A DNA stretch of 64,000 nucleotides from Polytrichum commune (taxonomy: Eukaryota; Streptophyta; Polytrichopsida; Polytrichales; Polytrichaceae), in contig OX485803.1 in assembly GCA_950295325.1 (NCBI GenBank), positions 37,773,554-37,837,553 of the forward strand. The letters run 5' to 3'. Of the stretch, positions 45,160 to 58,764 are shown piece by piece. Below the pieces are notes generated by a model. It ran no database searches, had not been told where the DNA came from, and saw nothing but the letters and a program-made list of their open reading frames with translations. The position numbers and the translations under genes were made by a program. Position 1 is the first letter of the stretch. Each line of letters starts with the position of its first letter.

Positions 45160-46470
45160 GGAGCGTCATGACATTATTGAAGAACATCAATATGCAAATA
45201 TTGCACCCTTGTGCCACCAAAAACAGTCTTCCTAAACTAAATCTTTTAACTGTACGTGTTAGAAACCATGTATCCATAACATACCATACAATGATTCTAT
45301 ATAAAAATAATAAAATGATTGGCAAAGTCATGATGGTTATTTCTTTCTTCTACAAGTGTATTCGCATCCCCCCCCCTCACTCACAACATCTACAACAATA
45401 GGTTGGGAGTTCTAACCTAGGCAACCTCTTCAAGAAGGCAAGCAAGACCACCTCTCAATGTAGTGGGTTTCTGTTTATTTCTTGAAACTCAACTTGGCAT
45501 ATATCCTTCAACTTGAACCTCCTCTCCATTTGCCAATTGCAAAACACTACGCTGTATATTTTATTTAATGTCACCAATCCTAAATATCTTGCTCAATACT
45601 AATTGTAAACCACATGTGTAGTGTTACCAACACTAAATGTTAACCTAACATTATTTGTCATTCTTTGTAAAAAAAATGTTAAGCATTATAAATTACAATG
45701 TTGCAAAATTATTGTCTCTTACTTAGTGAATTTTCATTCAAATTTCATTACATAAATGTTATGATGCAAAATATACCAAACTTTGTTTCAATAATTGGAC
45801 ATAGTATTCTTGAAAACATCACATTTACATGTGACGTTTTTGTTTTCAAGGCCAACTCAGTTTCTAATCTTGTGAAGTGCACTTGGACTTTGGGAAAAGC
45901 ATAAGGTGAATGTGCCTAACTGGGTTAATTATCTTAATCATACACCTATATCTAAGTAGTATGCGTTTAAGTGTGGCTCTAATACCAAAAAGACTTGTAT
46001 TAAGAAATGATTGAACTCCGTACTTGAAATTTGATAATCATTCAATGCTCAATAGTTAACATCGTTGGGGGACCTATATGACCATCAAACAAGAACATGA
46101 ACATTCACTTTAATAATGAAAAAGATACTCATACAAGCTCCAAATGTTACGAGGAAAGCGGCTATGGCCTCAATTTGAATTTGATGACTATCTTGTATAG
46201 ATCTCGTGGTTCATAACCTTGAATAAAAGTAACCATTTAAGGCTCCCCACCCACGTTACAAATAAAAATTGACCAATAGCAAGAGTGCAATGATACATAA
46301 TGCAATTGAATGGTGCCACGTGGTCTCCACATTACGTTTTCTTACGTTCCCAAAGGTGTGAGAACGGATGAAAACGTGTAGTTGACAATGGGGAATGTTC
46401 ATCCGCATTGCCGACCCCCCTGTGCAGATGTTTCGCAATCCCTACTCTCGCGATACTAAGGGCAGGACAA
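45160..46470. other. Gene-poor stretch
   Basis: Probably further decayed retroelement and repeat sequence. Phrases such as CACTAAATGTTAACCTAACA near 45630 match, inverted, sequence near 25970. A C9 run lies at 45368-45376. No gene supported. Confidence 0.4.
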
Positions 46471-46476
46471 TGAGGA

Positions 46477-47958
46477 GGCTGCGCCTCACTGCCCGCCTGC
46501 CCGCCCCCCTGCTCTGCCCGCCCTAATATTATATGTAGTGTACCATGCAGCCAAGGTTAGTGATTACCAAGTGATTTTTCATCGAAACTTCAATCATCCA
46601 TGACAATTTTTCATCACATGTTGTTGACAAGAGAAGGCACAATTTCGGCCGATGGATGAACTCATCCATCATTCATGACAATATTTGTTCACTTATTCAT
46701 AAGAAATTGTCATCCGAAAAGTTATCAAAGTGACATAAAATTCCATATGGCACTAAATATTATATTTAATGTAGTGTTTGAAAGTTTGAAAGTGAAGAGC
46801 AAAATTGCGATAGAAATGAGCATAAAGTCAATTGGAAATTATATGCAAGCCTAGCATGAATAACTCCAATCTCCACTTTTCTTGTGGCTAGGGATTTGTG
46901 GTGTCTACATAAACTCATGTATTGGTCCAATAGAAAGGTTCATAGAAAGATACAAGATACAAAGATACATAACCAATAAATGAAACTCATGTATACATGG
47001 ACTCATGATACAAGGTTATGGATGAAACTTATGTATAGATACATGTATTGGTCCAATAGATAGGTTCATAAAAAGATACAAAGGATTGGGGATACTTAAA
47101 CTAAGAAATTTAATTAGAAAATGAGCTTTGAGGCCTACAAGAAAAGGCTTGGGATGTGTGGCGTCTTTGTAAAAATTCATCCATTGTGGATGAAGGGGCT
47201 CTAGTAAAAACAAGCCCCCTACAATGTCAAGGGTGGGTTCATTCTACTTGAAATCTAATGGACTAATTCGAGGTCCATGATGTTAGTTTCAAAGTCTAAT
47301 TATCTTAAATTTGTTATTTTCATACTATGAAATAGCTCATTGCATTTTCACCTTGCCAATGTTTGAGTTTATGTAGACACCACAAATCCATAACCTTTCA
47401 TCCATAACCTTATATCATGAGTCCATGTATACATGAGTTTCATTTATTGATTATGTATCTTTGTATCTTGTATCTTTCTATGAACCTTTCTATTGGACCA
47501 ATACATGAGTTTATGTAGACACCACAAATCCCTAGCCACAAGAAAAGTGGAGATTGGAGTTATTCATGCTAGGCTTGCATATAATTTCCAATTGACTTTC
47601 TACTCATTTCTATCACAATTTTGCTCTTCACTGTTAGACCGGAGAATACTACACTAAATATAATATTTAGTGCCATATGGAATTTTGTGTCACTTTCATA
47701 ACTTTTCGGATGACATTTCTTATGAATAAATGAACAAATATTGTCATGGATGATGGAAGAGTTCATCCATTGGCCGAAACCGTGCCTTCTCTTGTCAGCA
47801 ATCTGTGATGAAAAATTGTCATGGATGATTGAAGTTTCGATGAAAAATCACTTGGTAATCACTAACCTTGGCTGCATGGTACACTAAATATAATATTAGG
47901 GCGGGCAGCGCCGTGGGCCGGGCAGGCGGGCGAGGGCGGGCGGGCAGTGAGGCGATGC
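46477..47958. repeat. Long inverted repeat (foldback), arms about 550 bp
   Basis: The left arm (about 46477-47027) and right arm (about 47396-47958) are near-identical reverse complements around a spacer of about 370 bp. Outer ends are GC-rich (GGGCGGGCAG.., ..GGGCGGGCAGTGAGGCG). Inner parts share CCTTGGCTGCATGGTACACT, AATCACTTGGTAATCACTAA and GGACTCATGATA. The spacer holds a further partial copy of TGTATTGGTCCAATAGA. A transcript through it would form a long near-perfect hairpin. A diverged single copy of the arm lies at 25690-25885. Confidence 0.9.
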
Positions 47959-48216
47959 GATGCCTTGTTTTGCACTGAATGGATGGTAGCTGCACCGCGG
48001 CTTCGCTTTCGATGGCAGCTCGCCAGAATCGGGCCTCATAACGTTGCCGTTCGTCTTGTCTTTACGCAATCTCACAAGTTTTCTTTGCGGTTTTTTATCA
48101 TCTCAATTCCGCACAACCTGAAGAGAAGAGAAGAGAAGAGAAGTGGGACAAATAGGCCAGATCCAGCCTCCCTGCTAGGGTTTATTCTTTCATAAGTTGA
48201 AGATCGAGGAGACAGG
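47959..48216 (+). promoter_or_regulatory. Alpha-SNAP proximal promoter and 5' UTR
   Basis: Only about 258 bp separate the inverted-repeat arm from the alpha-SNAP start codon. It contains a purine tract of repeated GAAGA units (48120-48141), typical of plant 5' UTRs. No TATA box is evident. The core promoter may therefore overlap the GC-rich end of the right arm. Confidence 0.45.
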
Positions 48217-51200
48217 ATGGGAGACTTCAAGGCCAAAGGAGTGGAGTATGAGAAGAAGGCGGACAAGAAGTTGAATGGATGGGCTTTGTTTGGGAGCAAG
48301 TACGATGACGCAGCCGATTTGCTGGAGAAGGCAGGCAACAGCTACAAGCTTGCCAAGGCTTGTAAGTGTTTGATTGATGATGCGTGATGATGATGCTTTT
48401 TTATGTTTTTGTGTTTTTATGTTGTTTCAGATTGTGCTACCCGGTGTAGGGAGCTGGGGATGATGATGATGATGTGGAGATGCATGTTGGTCAAAGGAAT
48501 TACTCTGATGATCACATCGATGGGATGACCTAAGGGTGTGCAGAGAGGATGATGATGGCATGACATGACCGATTAGGTAATGTCTGCTATGGGCTGAGGG
48601 TTTCCTGTTTGTTGTTGCAGGGGATGAGGCTGCCGGGGCTTATATCAAGTTAGCGTCGTGCCAGTTGAAGGTGTGATTCTGCCTATCATCACGGCTTCTC
48701 TCTCCGGTACACGTGTTTTCAAGGTGCTTCAAGTGGTTCACAGTAGTTCAAACGGTTCACTGAACCACACTACTAGGAACCCTTCCAGTGCACAGTAGTA
48801 TGAAACCCTAGCAGTGCATTATACATATTATATGTACACATACTCAGATGCTTATTCTGGAAGCAGTGCTGATGTGGATGGACATGTAACCTTGTATCTT
48901 TCTATGAACCCTTATAGGATAATTAGACATCAGATATTAGCCTTTAAACAATGGACCAGAAATTAGGATTTTGATGCGTTAGGGGTTGAGTTGCATGGAA
49001 AATGAACCACTGATTTGTCAAATTGAAGTAGTGAAATGGAGTATATATTGGGTTTGTTGAAAGAATTCGTCAAGTGGGAGTTGGTGATGTATATTGATTG
49101 TTGTGGGTTGCAGTTGGACAGCAAGCATGAAGCAGCTTCTGCTTATGTGGATGCTGCAAATTGTTATAAGAAATCAAACCCGACAGGTGAATTTTCCAGT
49201 CTTGTCAGTTTGGATGACATTCTTGGATTTTATTTTCTTTGATTTTACTCAATACTTGCAAAGTATTTTGTTGCTATCACTGCAGTTTCTTATAGTCATA
49301 TTTTTCAGATAAGGAAAGAATTCACTCTGAAGAGTTTTGGCACCATGTAAAACTTCTACATTGAACCTAATTGTATGAATCTTCGCAGCTTTGTAAATCA
49401 TTTAGTTCCAGCTCTAGCTGGGGCACATCTGAGTTACACCATTACAAGTTATCGTACTGGATAATAGCTATTATGGTTGTGCATTATGAGGTATTGTAGG
49501 CCGTGGTTAACATGTCCTGTCTGCATATTTGGTGCTTTTTGCTATATTGATCATTGCAGCTGTGATGCCAATTTTAAAATGGAAGATAAAATCGTATTCC
49601 TGTTTCTGGTTGACATGACAATTTCATATGTGGCACAGAGGCTGTGAAGATGTTGAACTCAGCAATTCACATGTTTGAAGATATTGGCCGACTTTCTATG
49701 GCTGCTAAGTATTACAAGGTACTTACTTTCATGTTTGAAACACATAACATTATTCTGGAACAGTTCATGTCAACAAATCTGTAATGAGAATTTTTTCTGG
49801 GTTAGAGTATGTTACACCCTTGCTTGGTTTAAGGTTGGAGGAAGGGGATTGTGGAAAACCATGGAATGTGTTTTAGAAAATCATTTGAATGTGCACAGTT
49901 GTGCAGCTTCTACTAATTTCTAGTTAATAATAATACTGGGGTAGAAATTCATTTAAGCTTTACAGTATTTTTATTACCCAAATCAGTAAGAATTTAATTT
50001 AAGATGAATTATATAATTCTATGATATTCAAGTATTCATACTCAATAAAATTCCCATTTATATTTTTGTCACATTAATCAGTTGATCACAGGGTAAACTG
50101 AAGAAAATAGTTTAACGGACATAGGCTAGTGTTGTAGATTGAATTGAAAACTTATAAACATCTGCTTCATGAAACTCAAATGTGCACTGGTCATAGACTT
50201 TGAATGCAGATTACTACAAGAGCGTAATATGTGTCAATCTGATAAGAGGAGCATCTGATTTCAGGAAATTGCGGACATCTATGAGAAGGAAGAGGATATG
50301 GAGAAAGCCATGTTATACTATGACAAGGCTGCAGATCTTTACTCTGGGGAGGGAGTGGAAAGTACTGGCAATCAATGCAAGCTTAAAGTTGCTCAATATG
50401 CTGCATCACTTGAACAGTAAGTCTGGTGAATTTGAAAAGGCCCTGGGTGCTTTATGAATGATAAGATGGTTCTTAAATCTATTGCTAAACTTGCTCTGGA
50501 GCCACTTACCCGGGAATAGAAATTGTTGACAGTGATCTGAAGGTAACATGAATGCAGTTGGAAGTTGTCTTTACTCTTCTGATTTGGAGCATACTTTACT
50601 TAATTCTATTAGGTTAAAATGTTTGCAAATAAAAATTTAACTCCAAAATATTGTGTAAAATTATATTGCTGGCAATCATATTGATGTAAATATGTTACAA
50701 GAAGTAAGGACGAACTTGGTCAGATTCAATAATTTTGATTAAATCTGTTACATATAGTAAGATACAGTTAAAACCAAGCATTTTAATGTTCATTCCTGTC
50801 TTTTAATCTGCTTGTCACTTGAGATATGTGGCACACAAATTGAAAGAGCGCATTAGATAAGTGGACAATTTAACAGGGTAAATTTGGTTACAAGGGGAGC
50901 ATAGGGTGTTTATAGCCTTAACATATTTCTTAAGTCGAAATGGAAATTGAGCTTGATTACTGTGTCTTTATTTTTTGGAATTGGCAAGTGAGGTTTCTCC
51001 CATTAGAAGCGTCTTCTGGAGATATCTAAATTGGTGTGCTACACAAAATCTTAGGTTGAGAGATGAGGGATCAATGAGAGGAATGTTCTGGAGAGCGCGT
51101 CTGATCTTCTTCTGGCCACTGAGTTTTAGAATGATGGAAGGTATTTGGGAGGTTTGTGCCATTATTAGGGTCTTCTAAGAACTTACCACACAACAGCTAA

Positions 51201-52895
51201 AGTTGGGAAATCAGGTTAAATCGTGGGGTACTTATTGAAGAGCTTGCTAAACTCTTACATGCAATTGCGTGCAAAGAGATTCTACATGTCAGTTCAGGAA
51301 ACTCTGAGTTTATTTACAGCAGGTTTTATGAGTACAATGTGTGAGCCGCTGCCAAGCACAGAAGGAAGGTTAAACATCTCGAAATGTCATGAAAGTGCAG
51401 TGAAATCCCATGGCTAACAGTTTAAAAATCTGAGATTAACTTGTTCAATGGGGAGGAAATTATGGGAGAAATCTCACAGTGAGGGTTCTGCCTTATTCCA
51501 CCACAGTTTTATGCCCTCATTACTCTTAACACCCACTCATATATGTGCATTTATTGCTATCTTGGCTTTTGTCAACTACCATTTTTCTCTAGGTCATGTA
51601 GTAAAATGTGGAAGTCAAGGAAGTTGATTAGGTCGTTTGTAACAGGTATGACAGGGCGATTGACATCTACGAAAATGTGGCAAGGCAATCAATGAACAAC
51701 AATTTATTGAAATACAGTGTAAAAGGCTATCTTCTCAATGCTGGCCTTTGTCAGATTTGCGGGAAAGACATTGTGGCTGTCCATAACGCCATTGAGAATT
51801 ATCAGGTGACAGTTTTGATCACTTTGATGTCTTGATTTTGCTGGGAATGCTAACAAGGGGGTGGATTGGGCACTACTTTACATAGTATTTACACTTAACT
51901 GTGGTGGTGTTGATGCAGGAGTTGGACCCAACCTTCAATAGCACAAGGGAATGCAAGTTCTTGCAGGTACAAATCATTTTTGAATTTCAGGATCTTTGTA
52001 AACAACAGAGGCTGGATCTTCATTTATTTATTTATTTTTAAATCTTAAAAAATTTCTGTGCAGCAATTGTCCCTGTTACAACTTTAACTATACGCTCTCA
52101 CGATTTCAAGTATCTATTCTGGTTATATGTTCATGTTATCTATCATGGTTTATTTATGTCTGTTTGTCTGTGTTGCAGTGTTTGGTTGAGTCTTAACATG
52201 TGACAGGTCAAATTATCTAACTAGGCCATTGAGGAATTACTTCTTCTATATATATTCGAAAATTACATGTGATGTGGTATCTATGCAGGATTTGGCGACT
52301 GCTGTAGACGAGGTGGACACTGTGAAATTCACCGATGTTGTCAAAGAGTTTGACAGCATGAGTCGCCTTGTAAGTATGCTTTTGGTCTTGGTTTGGGATT
52401 GTATGCTGAGGATACAACAATTTTCAATTCACTCAACAGTTCAATAACTGACAGCAACAATCAGTTATGCAAGAAGATGATGTTCTATTTTACATATTGT
52501 CTAGGGTTTCAGAAGTGCAGGATTGTTGATCATCTCTTGATTGTAGAGAAATGCACGTTCATTGGTGAGTTATAGTGTCTTATATATAGTTCTTTAACCT
52601 ATAGTCAAAGTACGAGGATCATGTTGATGATAGGTGGTGAATGTTTCAAAACTCTCTTCTTTTACCCAGAGAAAACCTGAGCAGAATTTGATTTTCTTAC
52701 CAATCAGAAATGCTGTCATTAACTTCATTATTGTAGACGAGTCTGCTCCTTTCTGACTGTGTTAGTAGTCATTTATGATTAAAGATCCTGACATTGTGCT
52801 TGTGTAAACAGGATCAATGGAAAACCACGCTGTTGTTGCGAGCAAAGAAAGCTTTACAGAGTAAAGAAGTGGTTGATGATGATGACCTCACATAG
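48217..52895 (+). CDS. Alpha-SNAP, nine exons, complete
   Basis: Alpha-SNAP binds spent SNARE complexes and recruits and activates the NSF ATPase to disassemble them, recycling SNAREs at Golgi, vacuole and plasma membrane. Exons 48217-48361, 48621-48670, 49114-49186, 49639-49718, 50265-50416, 51646-51805, 51919-51966, 52289-52369 and 52812-52895 all have GT..AG junctions and keep phase, giving 290 residues, the family's normal length. The product starts [20 protein letters not shown] and continues with TPR-like helical hairpins: [60 protein letters not shown] and others. It ends [11 protein letters not shown]; the acidic C-terminus with penultimate Leu is the NSF-activating tail of the family. 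The ninth exon ends with TAG, used here as a genuine stop. Nothing looks broken. Confidence 0.95.
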
Positions 52896-53343
52896 AACTT
52901 CTGCTATACAGATGATATTGACATGTTGGTGCTTTCCGAACAATGTAAGAGGGCGCAGTAGTAACTATCTCTTGCATACATGTAGATATCCTTCGGTGAC
53001 ACGTGTCATGCAGCTAGTCTGAATGACTGGAAAGGTGGAGCTTAGGACTCTTACACCACATTGTAGAATAATTGTTTTCCAAAGGAATGTTTGGTAGGGG
53101 GTCCTGGACCTTTAAGAGTGACCCCAAAATATTTGAGGATGGAATTTCTGCACTTTGCACCCTGAAATCAGAGTGTGTTGGTATTTTGGAATTGCTTAAC
53201 ATGCTACTTGTACTGCCTCTTTTCATATATTGACTAGTCAAATGCTTGCCCCTTTATGAGAAATCATAGCATAGCTGGACATACAGAAGTGCGAGGTAAA
53301 TCAGTAACTTCTTGATATATCGCTTTCAGATGAGCTACTCTTA
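52896..53343. other. Alpha-SNAP 3' UTR and downstream DNA
   Basis: The 3' UTR must lie here; no clear AATAAA signal is seen close to the stop. No second gene. Confidence 0.4.
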
Positions 53344-54704
53344 CACTGAATATCAAAACTGAGTCAGTGACTCACTACATCAGTATTCACACAATGTAGT
53401 TTGGATATGATTGAGCATGTTATGCTAGAACTTTTGACGCTGCTTAGGATTGATGGAATTGAAAGAAGCTTGCTCATGCACCCACAGTTGAAGCATTCCT
53501 TTGGTTAGTGTTGGAAACTCATTTAATTTCCGTTTCACAAGTGCCCACACATGCTTCATTGGATTTAGGTCAGGTGATTGAGGAGGTCAAGTAAGTACAT
53601 CCAAATTTTGCATTGACAGCCATTGATTGACTAATTTTGCAGATTGTTTAGGATCATTATCATGTTGAAATATGACACGAGGTTGAAACAACACCATTCA
53701 TTTGTTTTTATGACCCCAACTTGAAGAATGTTATGATACAAAGCTTATGTCATCTTCCGCTCTATCTTGCACATGTAACCCATGCCATGTGAAGTCATCC
53801 AACCCCACACAAAAATTTCACCACCTCCCTATTTGATTGTTTGACTCATGATGAGCTTATAATTGAGATTCTCCATCCCTCACCCAACTCCAAGTGCAAT
53901 CATCAAATTGAAATTAATTCAACTTAATGTCACCACTAAAAATCGGCCTATACCAATCATTGATAGTCCAATCTTGATGATGTTGAGCAAATTCCAACTT
54001 GCAACGCACATTTTTGGCCGTGAGCAATGGTTTCTTTTGCTTCTCTAATGACCCATGACTTGCTTCATGAAGTGCATGCCTCATTGTGTTGGTGCTCACT
54101 ACCACATTCAAAGTGCTCACTCCAAGACTCCTCACGTGTACAACATTATCTGGTCCACCAATGGTGATGGCACTTACACACGCTCATCGTTGAGTAAAGG
54201 CGATGCTTCTTGGGCGACCTTCTCTTGAAGGCTCCACATGAGGAACACACTCTCTACAAATCCTAGAGCATGTAGATTGAGAGATACCCAACAATTTTGA
54301 CATTGCACATGTGCTACGCCCATGCTGCAACATGGCTACAACCTTCAACCTCTTCTCCTCTAGTAATGCTCTCATGGGCAAAGAAAACCTTCACAATTGT
54401 AAGAGAAAACGTCCTAAGAGACCACACTACTAACCAGAAGTGAGAGGAAGAACCCTAGGCGGCTCTGTGAACCTATTCTCGCAATTGAAAGTGAGTGATG
54501 AAAACAATTTCAAAATTGAATCAATAAATTTAAGTTCATTCAAAATGCAGTTTCTCTCTCGTTGCTATCAAGTTGAAATTTGGGAAGGATGCTAATAGCT
54601 TGGTTGTGCATATGACCCAGTTTGACAAAAAGATCGATACTATTCTAAATATGGCTTCCTGAAATTTGTTGTTGTGCTGATTGACTCAGTTTTGAGCGTC
54701 AGTG
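53344..54704. mobile_element. Tc1-like DNA transposon 1, full length, inactive
   Basis: A 1361-bp element with TIRs: left CACTGAATATCAAAACTGAG.., right, reverse-complemented, CACTGACGCTCAAAACTGAG... TA target duplication at 53342-53343 and 54705-54706. It encodes a decayed transposase on the minus strand. Size, TA target and TIRs are those of Tc1/mariner elements. Confidence 0.9.
53480..54381 (-). pseudogene. Tc1-like (DD34E-type) transposase, dead
   Basis: N-terminal helix-turn-helix in the frame from 54381 (AMSKLLGISQSTCSRICREC); then STNTMRHALHEASHGSLEKQ and KPLLTAKNVRCKLEFAQHHQ with DWTINDWYRPIFS; then VWGWMTSHGMGYMCKIE; then IFQHDNDPKQSAKLVNQWL. The second catalytic Asp (FQHDND) is kept. 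The third catalytic residue, expected as Glu in PDLNPxE, is Lys (PDLNPMKHVW), at the 34-residue spacing of DD34E enzymes. A TGA replaces an expected Trp just before PPQSPDLN. Frameshifts also occur. The substitutions alone would abolish catalysis. Confidence 0.9.
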
Positions 54705-54709
54705 TAGCT

Positions 54710-56150
54710 TTTCCTTGTAATCCTAAAAACGATGTGATCACATAGTTTCCAAGTCTACTTTATGGTTTTGCAATCCATTGTCTCCTGGTAGTTCAAAATT
54801 CCATTCTGCATGCAGCTTTGGTTTGTTGATTATCTCTGGTGCTTTGAACATCACAGTTAGAATTGCTTCAGCTCCCGAATGTGCCAAATCATATTGTTTA
54901 ACTGCAAATCAAGAACTGGGCTTCATACAACAACTGATCGATTTGTTGTGTTAATATTGGGAAAACCAAGTGAAGATGATCAGTTTTCTTGATTACGAGA
55001 GAGTGCATGTGATCAGTCAACATGAATCGTTTTGGGACTTTGTTTCCACCTGGGTTTGGGGATCCTAATGATTGGAAATTTCATGGGGAGTATGGGGAAG
55101 ATGGATACACTACACCATGTAAATGCTATTTTAGTGTTACTTACTATCTGGAATTCCGCAGTGTTGTGACTATTTACTGTATGTCTCAATTCTCAGAAAC
55201 AAATGTTAAATTGGTTGTTTGGACATTGAAGAACATTAAAATCTTTACTTGGTAAAAAACTAACATTAACTGTAGAAAAGTATAGCTTTGCATACCTCCG
55301 AATAGTAAGTGACCCTAATGGCCATATATGTTGTAGCATGATTACAAATTCCATGGCCTTAAAACTTTGGAAGGTTTGGATGTGTGGACCATGAGACTTG
55401 GCCAGGGTTAATCAATTTTGACATGGAATATCTAAAGCTTATTAATTCTAATGGACTTGTTTGACTTACTTGAGTGGTAGTGAGACTCTATTTGTGCCTC
55501 ACTGCCTGATACACTGAGGATGGAAGTTGTGGAAGAGAGAGCTCCGACTCACTTGGAAGCAACCTTACACTACTAGGAGTATGGTGTCTAGAGCACACTT
55601 GCTTTGAGCCAAAACAAATTTCTGTCATGTGAAAGGACTATTTGGGTGGCCACTTTTGCACCCTAGTGATATGGTTCAAGGCCATGGTCTTGTTGACTAA
55701 TTTGTGTCATTTTGAGCATGTGGTCTCTTTGAGGATATGATCACTTTGAAAGCCTTGTCATTTGGCCATGTGACCTTGGCAAATATGTAAAGCCTAAGAT
55801 AGTAATGAAAACTAAAAGCATGAGATAGATTATCAGGGAAACTAATCGCTTGGACAAATTCCAAAAACATTCTATAGATATGAAACCTATAAATATTTTA
55901 CAATTTTTATTTTCAAAAAATAATGAAGTCATATGCAACCTACAAAAATTCCCAAAGTTGTTTTAGGAAAGGAACTTTTGGGTAGGTTAAATAGCTTTTA
56001 AAAAATATATATATATATAGATATGAAGAACTATAAATGGAATAACCTCTTAGAGGTTCGTAGACCCCATTGGTTGGTAGAGTCCGATGACATAGGTCGT
56101 TACAATGCATTTGGTCAATTTCTAATAGAAACTTTGTCCTTCTCCGGCTT
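54710..56150. repeat. Gene-poor DNA with dispersed-repeat copy
   Basis: The copy at about 55190-55340 carries AAATTGGTTGTTTGGACATT and CCGAATAGTAAGTGA, matching 29640-29830. A (TA)n stretch lies near 56005-56020. No gene supported. Confidence 0.6.
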
Positions 56151-58764
56151 TGTGATTCTTAATGGGGTAGATAAGTGACGTCAAAATTTCACTTGTTTCT
56201 CTAGTATGGGTGGGGCTAATGCAGTTGATTACCTCATAGGTGATTCCAACTCCCTTCACGATTCTATCTCCAATTTCTTCATACATAATAAACAACCCGA
56301 CTCAAACCATTGGCCTACTTTCTTCAAAATAGGTAATAGTGTAGGTTTGAGGCTTCCAACTGCGTCTAGTCAAGGTCAAGTTTACCATCCCAATCCTAAA
56401 AAGGCAAACCAATACGTTCTAAATATCAAACATGAACCCATTTATTTGCAAGGTGAGACTTGCACCTCATTAGATGACCACGCTCAAGCGTGGTTACACT
56501 TGATGCTATGCATAGCTCAACCCATTGTCTCTAAAAAAAACTAGGTGGCAAACCACATGGTAGACCGTCCAACACATGGTTTGATAGCAATTGTCGAGAG
56601 CATGACGAAGCTTCCATATGGTATTAAACTCGACACTCGAACAATATGTCCATAATGGCTATCAAAAAAACATTGTATGATGATCCGGTATAAGGAACGC
56701 TCTAACTTGGAGCACAAACAAAAGGATCTACATCTTCTCTACAAATTAAAGTGACCCAAAATTATTTTGGAAGAGCTTTGAAGGAAAAGATTATTCAACC
56801 CTCTCATTTAAGCCACAAGAAGCAGTAGATTATTGCACAAACTATACACCTCAAGACAAAGGATCAATGATCATTTTGTTCCAAATATTTGGTTTCTTTA
56901 TGTTTTTACAGAAGGGGAAATATGGGCCCATATAAAAGACCTAACAAATCACAAGGTTGAGGACATCCACGGTTTAAAACTTGAGCTTCTAAAATGGGCT
57001 ACAAATGATATATGTGAACCAATCACAAAGCTATTTGATTTGGTGGCTAAAGAGGGTGCCCCAACTTCATGAACTATCAACATCATTCAAATGATCTTCA
57101 AATCTGGTGAGAGACACTCCCGGGGGGAACTATAGGACTGTTATGCTAGGAACAATCTTTCGCAAATTTTATGGCTTTGTTTTAGAAAAACAATTTAGTT
57201 GATGAGCTTAATTGAAAGGGGTTAGAGCGAGAGGACAAGCAAGTTTCAAGGAAGGTAGATCTACTTTGGACCACATCCTTACATTATGTACTTTAATCAA
57301 ACAAGAAATATTTGTAGGTCGATGTCTCTATTCTTATTTTGTTGATTTCAAAAAAGCTTTTGACATAGGCCCACGTGACAAACTTTGGGAACACCTCCAA
57401 TGATTAGGTGTACCGCCTGATTTACAACACACTATTAAAAGCTATGCACATTGCAGTCCACTCAAAAAGAAATGACAATAGACATTGTGAAGTAATGTCC
57501 GATTGGTGTTAAACAAGATTGTCCTCTCCCCCACACTATTTGGCTTGTACATCTAAGAACTTGAAACATATTTGGATGGGATCAATGGGGATTCTTTGTG
57601 TTTATTTAATACAATATTAATATTCTTCTTTATGTTGATGATGTTGTTCTACTCTCTAAACTAGGAGCATGCCTACAAAGACTTTTGAACAAACTATATG
57701 AGTTTTGCACTTCTTTTAGCCTTGGAGTCAATTCATTTAAGACTAAAATCATGATTTTTGGCCACAACAAAAGGAAATTAAACCAAGAGGCATTTCACCT
57801 AGACAAAGACCAAATTGAGATTACCCATGAATACAAATAATTTGGGATAGCTTTTTACTCACATGTTACTTTGAACCATCTAGTAAAAGGCAAAGAATTG
57901 TAGGTATGAAAGCCTTGATGGGCACTTTAAGGAAAGAAGTAGTAGTCAAAGTTAAACTCAAATCCCATTTATTCAAGGCTTTGATGCTTCATTCTTTCAC
58001 ATATGACATTGAAGTTTAGGAGGCGACTTGAAAAACTCTCATTTCGAAGGTTTTTGAGAAGGGCATGAAGATGCATTTGATGTCTCACATCAAAGTGCGT
58101 TCTTCGACTACCTATTGTATGTTGTTGGCCAAATTTGGAGAACTTCCCATAGAATTATACTTTGTTAGGCTTACTATGGGCTTTCAACAACGGCTTGCCC
58201 ACCTGTCCCCCTCTTGGTTAGTGAATAAAGCAACCTCACTCCCCCAACACATGGCCGAAGAGGAATTTAACACATGGCACAAATCGACAACCATGTGGAA
58301 GATATCATGATGTCTATCTCATAGCGAAATTTATGACAACTCAACCACATCAAAAATAGCATATTATGATATCAAGGAGGCGCTTCTTACTAAAGAGTGG
58401 AACTCTTTCCATTCGTCATGGAAGAAACTAGATAACTCCACCTCAAGGATTTCCTCAAATACGAATGTGAATTGTACTTGAAGCAACTATTGAGTCCACC
58501 ACAACACAAGACCATTGTGCCTATTGCACCTTGAACCATAGATTTTCAATTGAAATTGGACAATGCACAACTATCCCTATATCTAGAGATATTAAACTAT
58601 GCCACTTTTGCTCCTATAATGCATTTGAAAATGAGGCACACTTTGTGTTGAAATGTCCCCTATATAACCCCATTAGAGATAAGTTTTCGTCACTACTTGA
58701 GAACATACAGTGGTTAGCAAAAGTCTTCGGAAAGGATGCCTTGTTCTACAAAATGAACAAGTAA
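56150..58764 (+). pseudogene. LINE (non-LTR retrotransposon) remnant
   Basis: The endonuclease C-terminal part reads GGANAVDYLIGDSNSLHDS then SNHWP (about 56206-56310), where active copies have SDHxP. Reverse-transcriptase pieces follow: GQASFKEGRSTLDHILTLCT, YSYFVDFKKAFDI (about 57236-57366) and, in another frame, the catalytic box LYVDDVVLLS (about 57630-57660). A C-terminal CHFCSYNAFENEAHFVLKCP zinc-knuckle-like motif lies at about 58600-58660. Many stops and frame changes. The 5' end and poly-A tail were not found; the 3' end is cut by a Tc1-like element at 58708. Confidence 0.85.
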
